Positions 10,860-21,788 of a DNA stretch of 64,000 nucleotides are shown here, in pieces. Below the pieces are notes generated by a model. That model ran no database searches. It was not told the origin of the DNA and saw only the letters and a list, made by a program, of their open reading frames with translations. Position 1 is the stretch's first letter, and every line of letters begins with the position of its first letter. This DNA is from Zanthoxylum bungeanum (lineage: Eukaryota; Streptophyta; Magnoliopsida; Sapindales; Rutaceae): contig SKCR01037672.1 in NCBI GenBank assembly GCA_019454045.1, positions 1 to 64,000 of the forward strand, in the 5' to 3' direction. Both the position numbers and the translations under genes were made by a program.

Positions 10860-12180
10860 GGGGAATGAGCAATGTCATGCCATCATGTTAAAAAGCGGTA
10901 CTGAAATCAACAAAGATGTTGAAGCCAAAACAACTGTTGAGGAAGTTCCAAAAGAAACAAAGCAACAGATAGAGGAAAAGAAACAATGGAAAAAGAACAG
11001 ATCACTCCACCTCCACCTTTTCCTCAACGTCTTCAGAAGAACAAATTGGACAAGAAGTTTTCTCGGTTCCTGGAGATCTTCAAAAAGTTGCATATCAACA
11101 TTCCATTTGCAGAAGCGTTGGAACAAATGCCCACCTATGCCAAATTCATGAAAGATATTCTTTCACGAAAACAGAGATTGGGAGATTACGAGACAGTAGC
11201 ATTAACAGAAGAATGCAGTGCCATCATTCAGAGGAACTTCCCCGAAGTTGAAAGATCCTGGCAGTTTCACTGTTCATTGCGTCATAGGAGAACATAACTT
11301 TGGTAAGGCTTTGTGTGATTTAGGTGCGAGTGTTAACTTGATGCGTTTCTCTATTTTCAAGAAATTACAGATTGGAGAAACAATGCCAACTTCAGTCTCT
11401 CTACAACTTGCTGATAGAACGCTCGTATTTCCAAGAGGCGTAGTTGAGGATGTGCTGGTCAAGGTTGACAAATTCATTTTCCCAGCAGATTTTATTGTCC
11501 TTGATATGGAGAAAGACGCAGACGTGCCAATCATCCTCGGGAGACCATTCTTGGCTACAGGTCGAACCATTAATGATGTACAAAAAGGAGAACTAACCAT
11601 GAGGGTACATGACCAAGAAGTAACATTTAATGTTTGCAAGGCCATGAATTTCCCAGATGATGAAAAGAATGAGGAATGTTTCAAACTCGATGTGATATAC
11701 AATACCATTCAGAACTCCAATGCAATGCAAAGTTCTACTGACAAACTTAAAACATGTCAATTGCCTGTGGAGCCTAAAGATAAAGCGTCATTTGTACTGA
11801 AAGAGCCAATTCTTGTACTACAAGCAACAGAAGAGAAAAAGTTCCACCAGCTCAACGAATTGGAGGAATTTCACAATCAGCCTTTTGATGATGCCAAATT
11901 GTACAAAGAAAAGGGCAAGAAAAGACATGATGAGAAGTTAGTGCGCATACAACTGGAACCAGGGCAGAAGGTACTGTTAAACAAATCAAGGGTGAAATTC
12001 TTCCCATGGAAGCCAAAATCACGGTGGTCAGGTCCATTTGTAATCACCAAAGTTTTACCAAATAGAGCCGTTGAGATACATGATCCTGACGCTAACAAAA
12101 CTTTCAAGGTTAAAAACAAGCGTGTCAAGCACTACTGGGAAGAATCATTTGAGCGACAAAAAGAAAGTGTTACACTTTGA
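10860..12180 (+). pseudogene. G1 gag end, protease and integrase C-terminus fused
   Basis: The coding starts in one frame (..INKDVEAKTTVEEVPKE), shifts near 11000 to PPPPFPQRLQKNKLDKKFSR and shifts again near 11235. From 11236 to 12180 it is one open frame. It begins with a retropepsin (ALCDLGASVNLM, active site DLG instead of the usual D[ST]G, then IILGRPFLATG). With no stop it then passes to LNELEEFHNQPFDDAKLYKE and KSRWSGPFVITKVLPN, which are the end of the integrase core and its GPY/F C-terminal domain. RT, both RNase H regions and the integrase catalytic core are missing, so an in-frame internal deletion joined the two ends. Other Athila-like members here also lack RT. Confidence 0.88.
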
Positions 12181-12308
12181 GATCCAGCTTAACGTTCGAG
12201 AAGCCAAGTCTGGCTGACGACTTTAAACTTAGCGCTCGCAGGGAGGCAACCCATGCAATTTGTGTATATATTGTGATCTGGTGTGTTTTATTTTTTTTGT
12301 GTTTAGTT

Positions 12309-12830
12309 TTTGCAGGTAAAGTCATTTCACGATCGAAGAAGCTCTCGCAAATCTTCACAAGCAATTTCCTTCTCTCCCTAAAAAATCTCTGATGAAAGTT
12401 TACAAAGCTCGTTTGGAACGGATGAGACTAATGATGATTAAAGGTATTCCTACTGACATTCGTTGGATTATTGAAGCACGGGTTCGATTGGCAGGTGAGT
12501 CTTCTGACTCTTTTATTTCACATCTATTTGGTTTAGGAAGAAACACCTATGTTAAAAATAGAAGAGCTAAAAGAATGGGTGTTTGCTATGACATGTAATA
12601 CTCGTTGTCGTTCTTTAGGAATGATGTCAGATATCCGCGAAGACAAAATTAAATTCATTAGGGATGAATTGAGTAAGGAGTCTTTAGATGATATATCTTC
12701 GACTATTGAGACGCATCCTAGTGGATATGTACACATAGCCATTCGCAAATTACATACACAATTTCAAAAAGAAAGACAACAGTTAAGTCTTGGGAATCTG
12801 ACTCAAAAAACCATGTTTGCCAATTTATAA
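12309..12830 (+). pseudogene. G1 second ORF after integrase, function unknown
   Basis: A 'tttttgcag' acceptor-like site (12308-12316) precedes two overlapping frames. One spans 12392-12598 (MKVYKARLERMRLMMIKGIP..). The other spans 12549-12830 (IEELKEWVFAMTCNTRCRSL.. to ..THPSGYVHIAIRKLHTQF). They would join through a single frameshift near 12535. The position matches the extra or env-like ORF of Athila elements. I do not recognise the protein; it has no obvious signal peptide or membrane segment. A piece around 'ttgagacgcatccta' (12704-12770) has a counterpart at 29874-29932 in G2, so the region belongs to the element family and is not a unique capture. Confidence 0.5.
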
Positions 12831-12835
12831 GAAAA

Positions 12836-14433
12836 TTGGATGGGAAATTAATAATGGATTTGGTGGAGTAATTAGTGGAGAAATTAATAATGGATTTGGT
12901 GGAGAATTTGATGGATGATTTGATAGAGGCAAAATTTTGCCTATAAATATCAAGCCATTTCATTTGTAAAATCCATATTTTCTTCTTTGAAATTCCTAAT
13001 GAATAAATAAGAAGATTGTATCTTGTTTGTTTATTTACAACTTTCAGTAATTAATTTCCGCTTTCGCAATTTCTTTTCTTACTTTTCAGTTTTTACTTTT
13101 CGCAATTTACTTTTACGCACAAACCTTTTCTTTCTTTATTTTTGCAGTTTTTATTTTTCAAGCAATGAGGAGGTAAATCCCCCTTGCTGGGGTAAAAGGT
13201 AAAGCTTTTATTATTGCTATCTAGATTAATCTCCCTTAAATATAAAATATAAACTATTTAAAACCTGACTTAATGAGAATACCGCTATATTGGCCGGTTG
13301 GAAATTAATTATAAATTGGTTTTAACCTGACTAAGTATGGATACCGCCTGGTTGGTAATTAATTATTAATTTGACTTAATCAGGATACCGCCTATATGGC
13401 TGGTTGGTAATTATCACGCCAAAGTTAATATATTATATTAAGGGAGATATCTAAAATAGTAGTAATAAAAGTTGATCCTCTAACCCCAGCATTTTCTTTT
13501 ATTGTACTTTTACTTTATTTAATTTCAGTAATTTACTTTTCAGCAATTTACTTTCAGTAATTTACTTTTTTTTTTTTTTTTACTTTTTACTTTTTACTTT
13601 TTACTTTTTTTTACTTTTCAGCAATTTACTTTTCAGTATTTAATTTTCAGAATTTACTTTATGTCTTTTATTTTATTTAAATTTTTACTACTCGTAAATA
13701 TGTGTCGTAACTAAGCCAGTTATCTGGGGTTGTGATGAAATCCAATATCACTGGTTTATAATGGGTTAAATTATAGTTTGGGTAATATAAAGGTTTATTT
13801 ATTGAGTTTTAATCTTAATGCTTTTTATTAACTGGCCATTAATAAAATTGAACTGGTAAACTTAAAATGAACTAGACATAGAGATTTTAAGTTTAAGACC
13901 TTAGACTCAATAGCCCACGATCTTCCTTGAGGATAGATAACCCTTTAATAGATTTCCTTACAGGATAGGAATATACCTGTCGGGCGGGGGTAGCCATAAT
14001 TGGAACTTAATCTTAATGAATCCAGATAATTTGGTTGACATAGACATATGGTTCAATTGGGTTATACTGGATATTTGTAGTTGACCATCGGAATAGGCTT
14101 TTACATAATTTAGTGTTCCAGGTTAATAAATCAATATTTTATCCAACTATAAGATAACCACTTCATCTTTAAAATGATATTGGAAGAAATCACAACCCTA
14201 GATAGTTTTTAATATTGAATTTTCTTAAAACCTATTTTCGACAATTTTATTTACTTGCTTTTAAATTTAGAATCGTCACCAGTTCAAATCAATCAATCAA
14301 CCTGTTAGATACTAGTAATCATTTGACCTCTTATAATTAATAGTTTAGATATTAAGTCCTCGTGGGATCGATATTTTTATACTACTTGAATGATACGTGC
14401 GCTTGCGTTATACGTGTGTGTTTACTCCGGTCA
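12836..14433 (+). mobile_element. G1 3' LTR, left end truncated or unclear
   Basis: A TATA box (gcctataaatatc, about 12939-12951) is followed by an R/U5-like region holding four 'ggataccgcc..ggttgg' modules (13270-13420). The conserved end is 'cctcgtgggatcgatatttt..cggtca' at 14433. These features align with both G2 LTRs (26445-28292, 32436-34282). The U3 start and the polypurine tract seen in G2 are not present, so the left boundary is approximate and a deletion is likely. Confidence 0.8.
13560..13640. repeat. Poly-T and (tactttt)n low-complexity tract
   Basis: A run of about 17 T is followed by repeated 'tactttt' units inside the G1 LTR. It is likely polymerase slippage. Confidence 0.8.
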
Positions 14434-15254
14434 ACCGTTCTAATAAGTCTCTATATGTCAACTGACCTAATTGAGAGAGGTAAATTGAGCTTTGATAGTA
14501 TCATCTGTCTCGTATGTCGACCCGAGGAACGAAAATAGGTTCACAGGTCGACCTGTATCAGAGTCATGTGACGTATGTCGTAGGTGAGAAGATAAGCTTC
14601 TAGAAGACTAATAACGACTATGGAAAAACAACGATTCTCATTGGAAGTAGCTCATGTCAGCTGCCATAGACCGGTGAAGTGGTAGGGAGGTGGCAGAGTA
14701 GAGCCGCCATAGGCCGATGTAATAACAATGAAATGGTTTGATCTGATTTGCCAATTTAAGGATAGTTGATGAGAGTTGTGACGAAATTAATGGCAATGAG
14801 ACATGGGATGACGTCAAATGCGGTGAAATAGTGAATTTGGGAGCCTATATAAATGTGTTGAAGTCTCAGATTGAAGGGTTAGTATTTTTATATCTCACAA
14901 CTTATAAAAAGCTAAAAACTAAAGAACTAGTGATAGAGAGAGAAAGCTAGCCAATCACCCATTGAGAGAATTGTACCGGCTTATGTAAGAACCGATGTGT
15001 TTTGTTATTTTGAGTTCATTTTTCCATTGTAGCTCGGGTCGGTCTTGACCCCGAGCAGTAATAAAATACCCTATATTTCTCCCATGGACATAGGTAGGAG
15101 TCACTATCTGCCGAACCACGTAAACTCTGTGATTTATCTGTCTACTTGCTAAGTTTTCTTTGGATCCCAACTAACCAAATAAATTCACTATTGATGGAGG
15201 TTTATTTGAGGGATGAATTTCATATTTTGCCTTTTGAACGAAAAACAATCGTCA
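14434..15254 (+). mobile_element. G4 5' LTR (left limit uncertain)
   Basis: A TATA box (gcctatataaatg, 14849-14861) and a polyadenylation-like 'aataaaatacc' (15059-15069) are followed by 'gaaccacgtaaactctgtga'. The end at 15254 (..cgtca) lies just before a primer-binding-like sequence. The matching 3' LTR is 48935-49219. The 3' LTR's start (TGTTGATGGTGG) is not seen on the left, so the left LTR is truncated or diverged. Confidence 0.65.
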
Positions 15255-15257
15255 ATA

Positions 15258-15280
15258 ATTAACGTTGTCTGTGGTGACCA
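15258..15280 (+). promoter_or_regulatory. G4 primer-binding-like site
   Basis: The sequence 'attaacgttgtctgtggtga' looks like a decayed form of the common plant gypsy site of type attggcgccgtctgtgggga. It sits directly after the LTR end and 35 bases before the first gag Met. Confidence 0.5.
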
Positions 15281-15310
15281 GTATAAAAAGCAACACAACA
15301 CACTAAAATA

Positions 15311-16370
15311 ATGGCAGAAAATGGGAATAATAGAGCTCTGAAGGCCTCAACGTCGGAGTGGATCGAAAAGATAAAAAAAGAACTTGCGATTAGAAAGGGA
15401 AAATATCTGAAAAGAAAGGGAAACAACTCAGGCCTTCATGAAAACCGTGATGGAGAAAATCGAGAATTTGGAAAGGAAAACATGAGAATAGGGACAAACG
15501 GAGCCCAATAGATGGAGAAAAGAGATTGCTAGTGGGAAGAGAGTAGCAGAAGTTGATAGAGATCGAGAAATCGGGAGAAAGAACTCCCACAAAGTGAGGT
15601 CGGTAATTGTGGCTAGTGTTGCGCCAATAGAGGGGCCTCAGGAGAGATGTGATAACAAGAAGCCCTAGAATCGTCCAGTAACAGTCATTACTTTGGGAAA
15701 AGTGATATAGAGCGTTATTAGGAACACGAGCATGGAGCTCCAAGTGGCATGAGATATCATGCTCGGAGGAACAAGCATGAGGAAGCCTTTAGCCAATGGC
15801 AGGAGGACACTGAGAGCCAATTGAGAGACTGGTTCTAGAAGTAAATGAAGAAATGAGAGATGAGCACGCGAGGAGGGGCTCGAGATAATCAAGATATGGA
15901 GACAACATCTCATTTCAACAATGAGGTAATTGAGGTGGATTCCCAATGAGGTTCTTCATACCCGTGATGGACATCTACAATGGTAACACATACCCTAAGT
16001 CCCATATTGAAAAATTTATTTTACTCATAGAGATTCAATGCATGGTTAATGAGGCGGTCTGAAAGGTATTCTCACTAACATTGGGAGGACCGGCCAGGTT
16101 ATGGTTCATGAATTTGACTCCTGGTAATATCAGTAGGTTTTTACAGCTAAGAAAGTCTTTCATGTGCCATTTGAAAAAGGCATGCGCACCAAGGAAGATG
16201 GTCATGTCAGTAATGACTATGAAGTAGTACGATAACGAGCCGCTAAAATCTTCATCGACAGATACCATAAATTGGTATTAGAGATCGGGGCGTATGAGTC
16301 CCCAGAAATATTGGAGAACTTTAAAGGGGCCTTAAGAGTTTGGAGATTACCGGGTTGTTTTCTAACTGGT
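15311..16370 (+). pseudogene. gag: G4 gag, heavily decayed
   Basis: An N-terminal open segment (MAENGNNRALKASTSEWIEK, 15311-15511) is followed, after many stops and shifts, by recognisable capsid pieces. These include MDIYNGNTYPKSHIEKFILL (about 15970-16030), FSLTLGGPARLWFMNL, RKSFMCHLKKACAPRKM and IFIDRYHKLVLEIGAYESPE (about 16250-16310). The same segment is repeated in G4b (51145-51240). It is a Retrotrans_gag-type protein of a Tat-like element and cannot be functional as read. Confidence 0.78.
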
Positions 16371-16419
16371 GGAGTTGAGTCGGGATAAGGCCAGCATCGG
16401 CAAAAGGAGATGGGTTGAT

Positions 16420-17335
16420 GAGGTCTCTATAATGACCTCATATTGAGATGTATGTTTTACCCTCTCTCTGAACTCATGATGAATCTTTGGATGGTCACCC
16501 CAACAAGCTATCAGGGGTACAAGGGTGTTAGTACGGTGAAGCTTTGAATTCTAAGTAGAGGAAAGAAGGAAAAGAGTACGAGTTGTTACCTATAACTCCG
16601 AAGACGGTCGGTACAGTATTCTCCTCATCGGAGATGATCTGGTTTTTACCCCATGCCCTCTCGACCCAGAACCACATGTCCTTGAAGTTCTTGTCGGTGG
16701 CTGAGAGGTGAGTAATTAAATACTTGCCACCAGCATAGGTGGACAAGTAATACCAACCCTTGTATTTCTTAGAGTTGATATTCAATCGGTAAAGCCTCTT
16801 CAGGTTTTCAACCTATGGCTCGCCCAGCTCGGCTCCAGATGACATAAAGTCTGACAAGCACCATCTACCCGTTTAGGTTAAATTAGCATGGGGCCAGGTT
16901 CTTTGCTGCCAAAATCTTGGTAAAATACCCTTGGAAAGGCAGACACAGACCCATATCAAAGAAATTCGTGTAAAAGGAAACTTGATCGCCACTTGGTCGG
17001 CTTGACTAATCTCATTCATCAGGAATGTCCAAACTGATTTGCTCAGGAATGTTGAATCTCTCTATGAGCTGGTTCAGTTCAGCATGGGTGATGGTAGAGG
17101 CTATGTCCATGTCCAGGTTGTTGAAGTCCAATGAGGGAAGTGTCGGCTCAGGTCGGGCTATTTTTTATATAAGATTGGTTTTCTACTTTTGAGGGGGTCA
17201 GTGTTGTGTCATAATCATTGTCTCCCACTGATTCTGAGCTTCCCACATCGACTGGCTCAGTTGGACGTGGGGCAGGTAAGTCAGGAGGCAAAACGTCAAG
17301 GGGAGTTACAGAGGAGGAGTTAGATTCTGACATTC
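16420..17335 (-). pseudogene. Antisense extra ORF of G4, plant 'putative gypsy type transposon' family
   Basis: On the strand opposite to gag, the Met at 17333 starts an acidic, Ser/Pro-rich N-terminus (MSESNSSSVTPLDVLPPDLP). With a few stops and frameshifts it continues into FNIPEQISLDIPDE, SGDQVSFYTNFFDMGLCLPF, GYFTKILAAKNLAP, LYVIWSRAGRAIG, GWYYLSTYAGGKYLITHLSA and MWFWVERAWGK. This order matches, from memory, the plant family Pfam PF04195 (putative gypsy type transposon), whose members are associated with Tat-lineage retroelements and often lie antisense. Its role is unknown. A splice acceptor (tttatttctag) ends two bases before the ATG. The frame is broken in at least four places. Confidence 0.75.
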
Positions 17336-17950
17336 CTAGAAATAAATGATTTGAACAGTATGGTCTGTAAAGTTAACCTAATCCTTGTTTATAATTTGTA
17401 TGGGCCTATTCGAATTATTAATTGGGCTTATGTTTACCTAGGGTTTACTATGTCATCCCTACCAAGTGCTAACCCTATAAAGCTATAAAAACCATAACAA
17501 TGGTAAAATAGTGAATTTGCAAGCAAGAACATAGCCAAACACTGAAAACCAACCTGATATATTCATGCCAATCTAAACCCACCACATACTCCAGAAACAC
17601 ATATGAATGATATAAACCCACAAATAAGGCATTCCACACGAACGCAAACACCCATAAACCCAGAAATACAAACCCATAATTGCAATAAACCCACAAAAAA
17701 TCAGAAAACATGCTACAAGTTCATCATATTTTTCGTACATCAGTTGTAAATATAAAGTATGCTCAGTGTAAAGGAAATAAAAATAGCGTTGATGAGTACT
17801 TACTTGTGTATTGGAGATAGAGATTGAGTGATAAAGGTTGATTGAAAGAGCTCGAAGTTGTAGAAGATGCTTGAGGCCATTGAGAGCGTTTAGAGAAGAT
17901 GAAGCTTGTAAAAGCTGAAAGATTAACAGAAGTGGCCTTTAAATAGGCTA
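17336..17950 (-). promoter_or_regulatory. Antisense promoter and leader intron of the extra ORF
   Basis: Read on the minus strand, a TATA-like 'cctatttaaaggcc' (17934-17947) is followed about 130-140 bases later by a donor (acacaa|gtaagtac, 17798-17809). About 465 bases further on there is an acceptor (tttatttctag|ga) directly before the ATG at 17333. This arrangement suggests that the antisense ORF had its own promoter and a 5'-UTR intron. The TATA-like region recurs at about 62080-62095 in the second G4 copy. Confidence 0.45.
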
Positions 17951-18340
17951 CACGGGCAGATATTGGTCGTGGATTTGGAATGAGAGGAGCAAATTAATGA
18001 CATGTGTTGCATTGATCGCAGCCATAGAATTCAAATTAAGGGCTCAGATGAGAGCCACAAGCTCTGTTCATCTCAGCCACCCGAGTTTTGGCGAGCAAGT
18101 CACAGATATGTGACACTTGGCACATTGGGAAGACGAAACACAAAAGGATTTTGTGGATGTGATGGGCATTTAAGATAGACCATTATGCCATCACATATTC
18201 CTGTAGACCATTATGCCATCACATATTCCTATGGACGTTTCAAAAATCTTATAAGTGCCTTTTCAAATTACGATGAAAGAAAGGCAATCGTCACAAAAGG
18301 GCATCTTTGGTAGTATGTAGAACAACTCGTCCCAATGAGG
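17951..18340 (+). mobile_element. G4 3' internal region, left half
   Basis: The sequence is noncoding and continues, after the G3 insertion, at 48794. It aligns with 62110-62450. It includes a short local duplication of 'gaccattatgccatcacata' (18178-18231). I see no gene. Confidence 0.7.
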
Positions 18341-18345
18341 ATGAC

Positions 18346-20315
18346 TGATAAGTGCGGTTTTTATCTACTTATTTCTATATTCTTAGCTTATAATTTTGTT
18401 TGGGTCCATGTCATTTAATGTATTTTTAGTGTCCTTTATGTTTTATTTGTAGGGAACATTGCAACATGGATCTTGGGGAAATTTGACTTGTTTTGGGACC
18501 TTACGAATGAATCGAAAGCACGCGAGAAAGCTAAAAACGCAAAAATAATCAATCCTGAAAAATTTCCTGGAGTCTCGACGCCACTCATAGGCGTTGTGAC
18601 GCCCCTTCAGCATCTAACATAGTAAAATTCAGAGAGAACAACGTCGCAATGCCATTTTTCGACGTCGCAACGCTGCGGCAGACACCTAGAAACATCATAA
18701 ATCAGGGTTTTACACGTATAAGGACTCTATGACTTCCCTATAAATACATAAGCTCGTCCAAAATCCTAAAAATGAGGCTAATATACACCTCAAGACTGAA
18801 AACGCATATTTTTAGAGAATCCAAGGAGGAAGATTGAAGAGCGACAAGAGGAGACGAAGACGGTGACTTCCGAAGACGAAGGAATTCAATTCGGGTTTAA
18901 TCTTCTAGTTTCTATCTTTAAAATCTAATGGTTTCCATTATGTTCATGACATTACTTTCATTGTTTTTATCTTTAGTCATGAACTAACTTCATAATTCTA
19001 GAGGATGATATAGCCAATGATTGAACCTATATATTATTTGCCAAATTGAGTTTTATGACATTTTGAATCAGTTTATTTATATTCTCTTACGTTTAATGTT
19101 TCTTGTTGTTGGCCACAAATTAAGATGATTGATAAGTGCACGAAAGTGTAAAGTTAAAGAGAAAAATAAGATATCAATTGTATTAAGCAAATAAGTTCAT
19201 CCAATAATAAATAACAAGAATAAAATAGTTGAATACAAGAGTTCATCCTTAGATTTTCCTTAGGAGATTAGTTCTCCATGTAGAAGAAAGAAACAACGTT
19301 GATATATCGGAGAGACATAATCATTGGCTTCAAGTTCTTCATTTTTGTCTCTTAATTTTATGTTTATGGCTCTTGTTTCTGAGTTTTTTTCCTCTCTTTT
19401 TCTCCTCCTCCTAGGGTTTGGACGAAGTTGGGTTTATATAGAAAAGCCTCAAAGTCATTGTGCGCATCAAACATATCTAAAATAAGGGTTTTGAGGCGTC
19501 CAGGGAGCCGCGGTGCAGGTCTTTGGGCACCGCGGCACTCAATCCTTTGGAAACTCTATGGGAGCAGCATCCTGGGGCGCGTCGTCATTTTTGCTCTTTC
19601 CTCGTACTTCTGATGCTTCCGTTAGGTCCCAAAACATGGTTAATTGATCTAATCTTTTTGTTCCATTACTTTCTAATAACAAAGCAGAAAATAAACTCTA
19701 ATTAAGATTAAATACAAGATAATTAAGTCGAGTTAGCAGTGTTCAAAGTACACTTTCATGCACTTATCAATTATGAATGTTTAGAATCTATCGATCGGGA
19801 GATAGGGATTTTGAATAAGATCTAGAGGATATAACCGATGAGTTTTATAGAGTTCGGGAGAATCTATAATTCCTTTGAAGTCGTTAACACAGAATCACAA
19901 AACATAATAAATTGTTAATTACTAGATTTTTATAAGGATATCGAAGTCGGTAATTAATAATATTTTCACTATTGCTCGGGAGAGGGAGTGAAATACTTTA
20001 GGATTCTTGGCTTATACACTACTAAACTGAATAATAGTTGATTGGCATAACAAATACATATGGGACAGCTAGGTAAAATGAGACTCTAGAATCTCTATTA
20101 TCCTTGTTTCTCCTCATTAAACATTTTAATATTTTGTTTATTTATCTTTTAGTCTTAATTTAGATTAATTTAAGTTGCTTTCTAAATAAAGTTAGGATTA
20201 TTAATTATAGTACTTAATGTGAGTTGAACACAATCCCTGTGGGTTCGGCACTCTACTTATCATTTAATAAAACTTGACACCGTATATTTACGGTACGATA
20301 TAAAATATCACAATA
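18346..20315 (+). mobile_element. G3 5' LTR
   Basis: The LTR starts TGATAAGTGCGG and has a TATA box at ccctataaatac (about 18740-18751). Its end is 'gatataaaatatcacaata', where the 3' LTR has ..caaca, so the terminal CA has mutated. It is interrupted by a 640-bp solo LTR (19130-19769). The pre-insertion sequence 'aagatgatgaatg' is still visible in the 3' LTR (46396-46408). Open frames inside it are not conserved between the two LTRs. Confidence 0.9.
19130..19769 (-). mobile_element. 640-bp solo-LTR-like insertion in the G3 LTR
   Basis: The ends are TGATAAGTGCACGAAAGTGTA and the inverted match ..tacactttcatgcacttatca, 21 bp with one mismatch. It is flanked by ATGAT (19125-19129) and ATTAT (19770-19774), a target duplication with one change, and the empty site is visible in the G3 3' LTR. 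On the minus strand it has a TATA-like 'tatataaaccc' (about 19430-19440), and a stretch resembles the G3 LTR ('gttttgggacct'). It is therefore probably a related solo LTR rather than a MITE. Confidence 0.75.
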
Positions 20316-20340
20316 AGCTTTTGGCATTGTGTCGGGGATT
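20316..20340 (+). promoter_or_regulatory. G3 primer binding site, decayed
   Basis: The sequence 'cttttggcattgtgtcgggg' stands where the intact G2 site reads tggcgccgttgccgggga. This suggests the same tRNA-Asp type primer, with several mutations. Confidence 0.65.
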
Positions 20341-20639
20341 GTTAATTTAATTCACATTAATATTATTACTAAGTAACCTTATCTTTAATTAGATTTTTAT
20401 TTTTATTCTTAATTTATTTTAATTTTTAATTTATTTATTTTTATTTAATTTTTTTGTTTGCCTTTTTGTGCCTCAGTGAATGCGAAGATCCACAAGTCTC
20501 GACTCGCTAATGTTTGATCCTAAAATAGAAAGAACATCGAGAAGACTAAGGAAAGAAAAGACACTTGAAAAAGAAACATGGCGGCTGAAAACTGAGAGAA
20601 TAATCTACGCCAGGTGGCAATCTGAGATCATTTCAAGCC

Positions 20640-21720
20640 TGTCATAGACGATAACTATTCTGGGATTGTGCACCCACCAATCAATGCTAATAACTTTGAG
20701 CTTAAACCTTCATTGATCAACATGGTGTACAAGAATCAGTTTGGGGGTTTAGTTGTAGAGGATCCCAATGTGCATTTAAGGATGTTCTTGGAGATGGCGG
20801 ATACCATAAAGATGAATGGCGTGACTAAAGATATCATCAGGCTACGCTTGTTTCCATTCTCTTTAAGAGACAAGGCGAGAGGTTGGCTGTAATATATTCC
20901 GATGAGGAGTATCTTGACATGGTAAGATATGATATAAAATTTCTGGTGAGGTTCTTTCCACCAGCTAAATCAACCCAACTGAGAACAGAAATTAGCATAT
21001 TTAAGCAGTTGGAGGCCAATAACCTGTATGAGGCATGAGAGCGCTTTAAAGATCTACTCAGGATATGCCCACAACATAATTTCAAAGACTGGGTTCAGAT
21101 TCAGTTATTCAACAATGTGTTGAATGGTATTAATAGAACCATGGTCGATGCAGCTACTAGAGGAATCTCATTCAAGAAATCATCTGAAGATGCCTATGCT
21201 CTACTGGAGGAGATGGAAATTAACAATTTCCAATGGCCAATTGAACGCACTACTGTGCCTAAGGTGGCTAGTATATATGAGGTGGATCATATTGTTACAC
21301 TTACAGCTCAAGTGTCATCCCTCACGACTCATCTAGCAGCATTGACCACTCAACAAGGCCAACCATCTATTGAAGCTGCTGCTGCTAATAGAATGATCTT
21401 ACCAGACATAGGATATGAGCAAGTCCAATATGTGAACAATCAGAACTTCAAAACTATAGAGGCAATCATATGCCTAACTATTACAATCTGAACTTGTCAT
21501 ATGCCAATACAAAGAATTTCTTGCAACCTCATACTGGCTTCAACAATCAAAGATCAGAGCACAAACCTTCCGTAGAAGATCTCATGAGCACATTATTGCG
21601 AAAACTTCAGAGAGGTTTGAGAAGAACGAGTCGAGGCTGAACAACATTGAAAGACATATGGGCAATATAGGGGCAACGATGAAGTCCTTATAAGTGCAGA
21701 TTGCTTCTTCCATGACTAAT
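20640..21720 (+). pseudogene. gag: G3 gag, decayed
   Basis: The capsid region is PPINANNFELKPSLINMVYK, FGGLVVEDPNVHLRMFLEMA, then LFPFSLRDKARGWL (20668-20892), a standard Retrotrans_gag signature of Athila-like elements. After a frame break it continues with STQLRTEISIFKQLEANNLY and IQLFNNVLNGINRTMVDAAT, ending in the Gln/Ala-rich linker near 21490. Several stops prevent translation. Length and order fit a full gag except for the zinc-finger part, which I could not place. Confidence 0.85.
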
Positions 21721-21788
21721 CAATAGAAAATGGTATTCCTAATAATACTGAAGTCAACCCCAAATAGCAGTGTCAAGCCATAACCCTC

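Larger units (their letters stand above)
10849..14433 (+). mobile_element. G1: Athila-like gypsy element, 3' part
   Basis: The 3' portion of a plus-strand gypsy element reads: gag end, protease fused to the integrase C-terminus, the conserved post-integrase block (gcgctcgcagggaggcaacc, 12231-12250), a second ORF and a 3' LTR. The LTR is of the same family as those of G2: it shares the GATACCGCC modules and the terminal 'acgtgtgtgtttac.ccggtca'. The 5' half lies beyond the Ogre-like insertion or outside the window. Confidence 0.85.
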
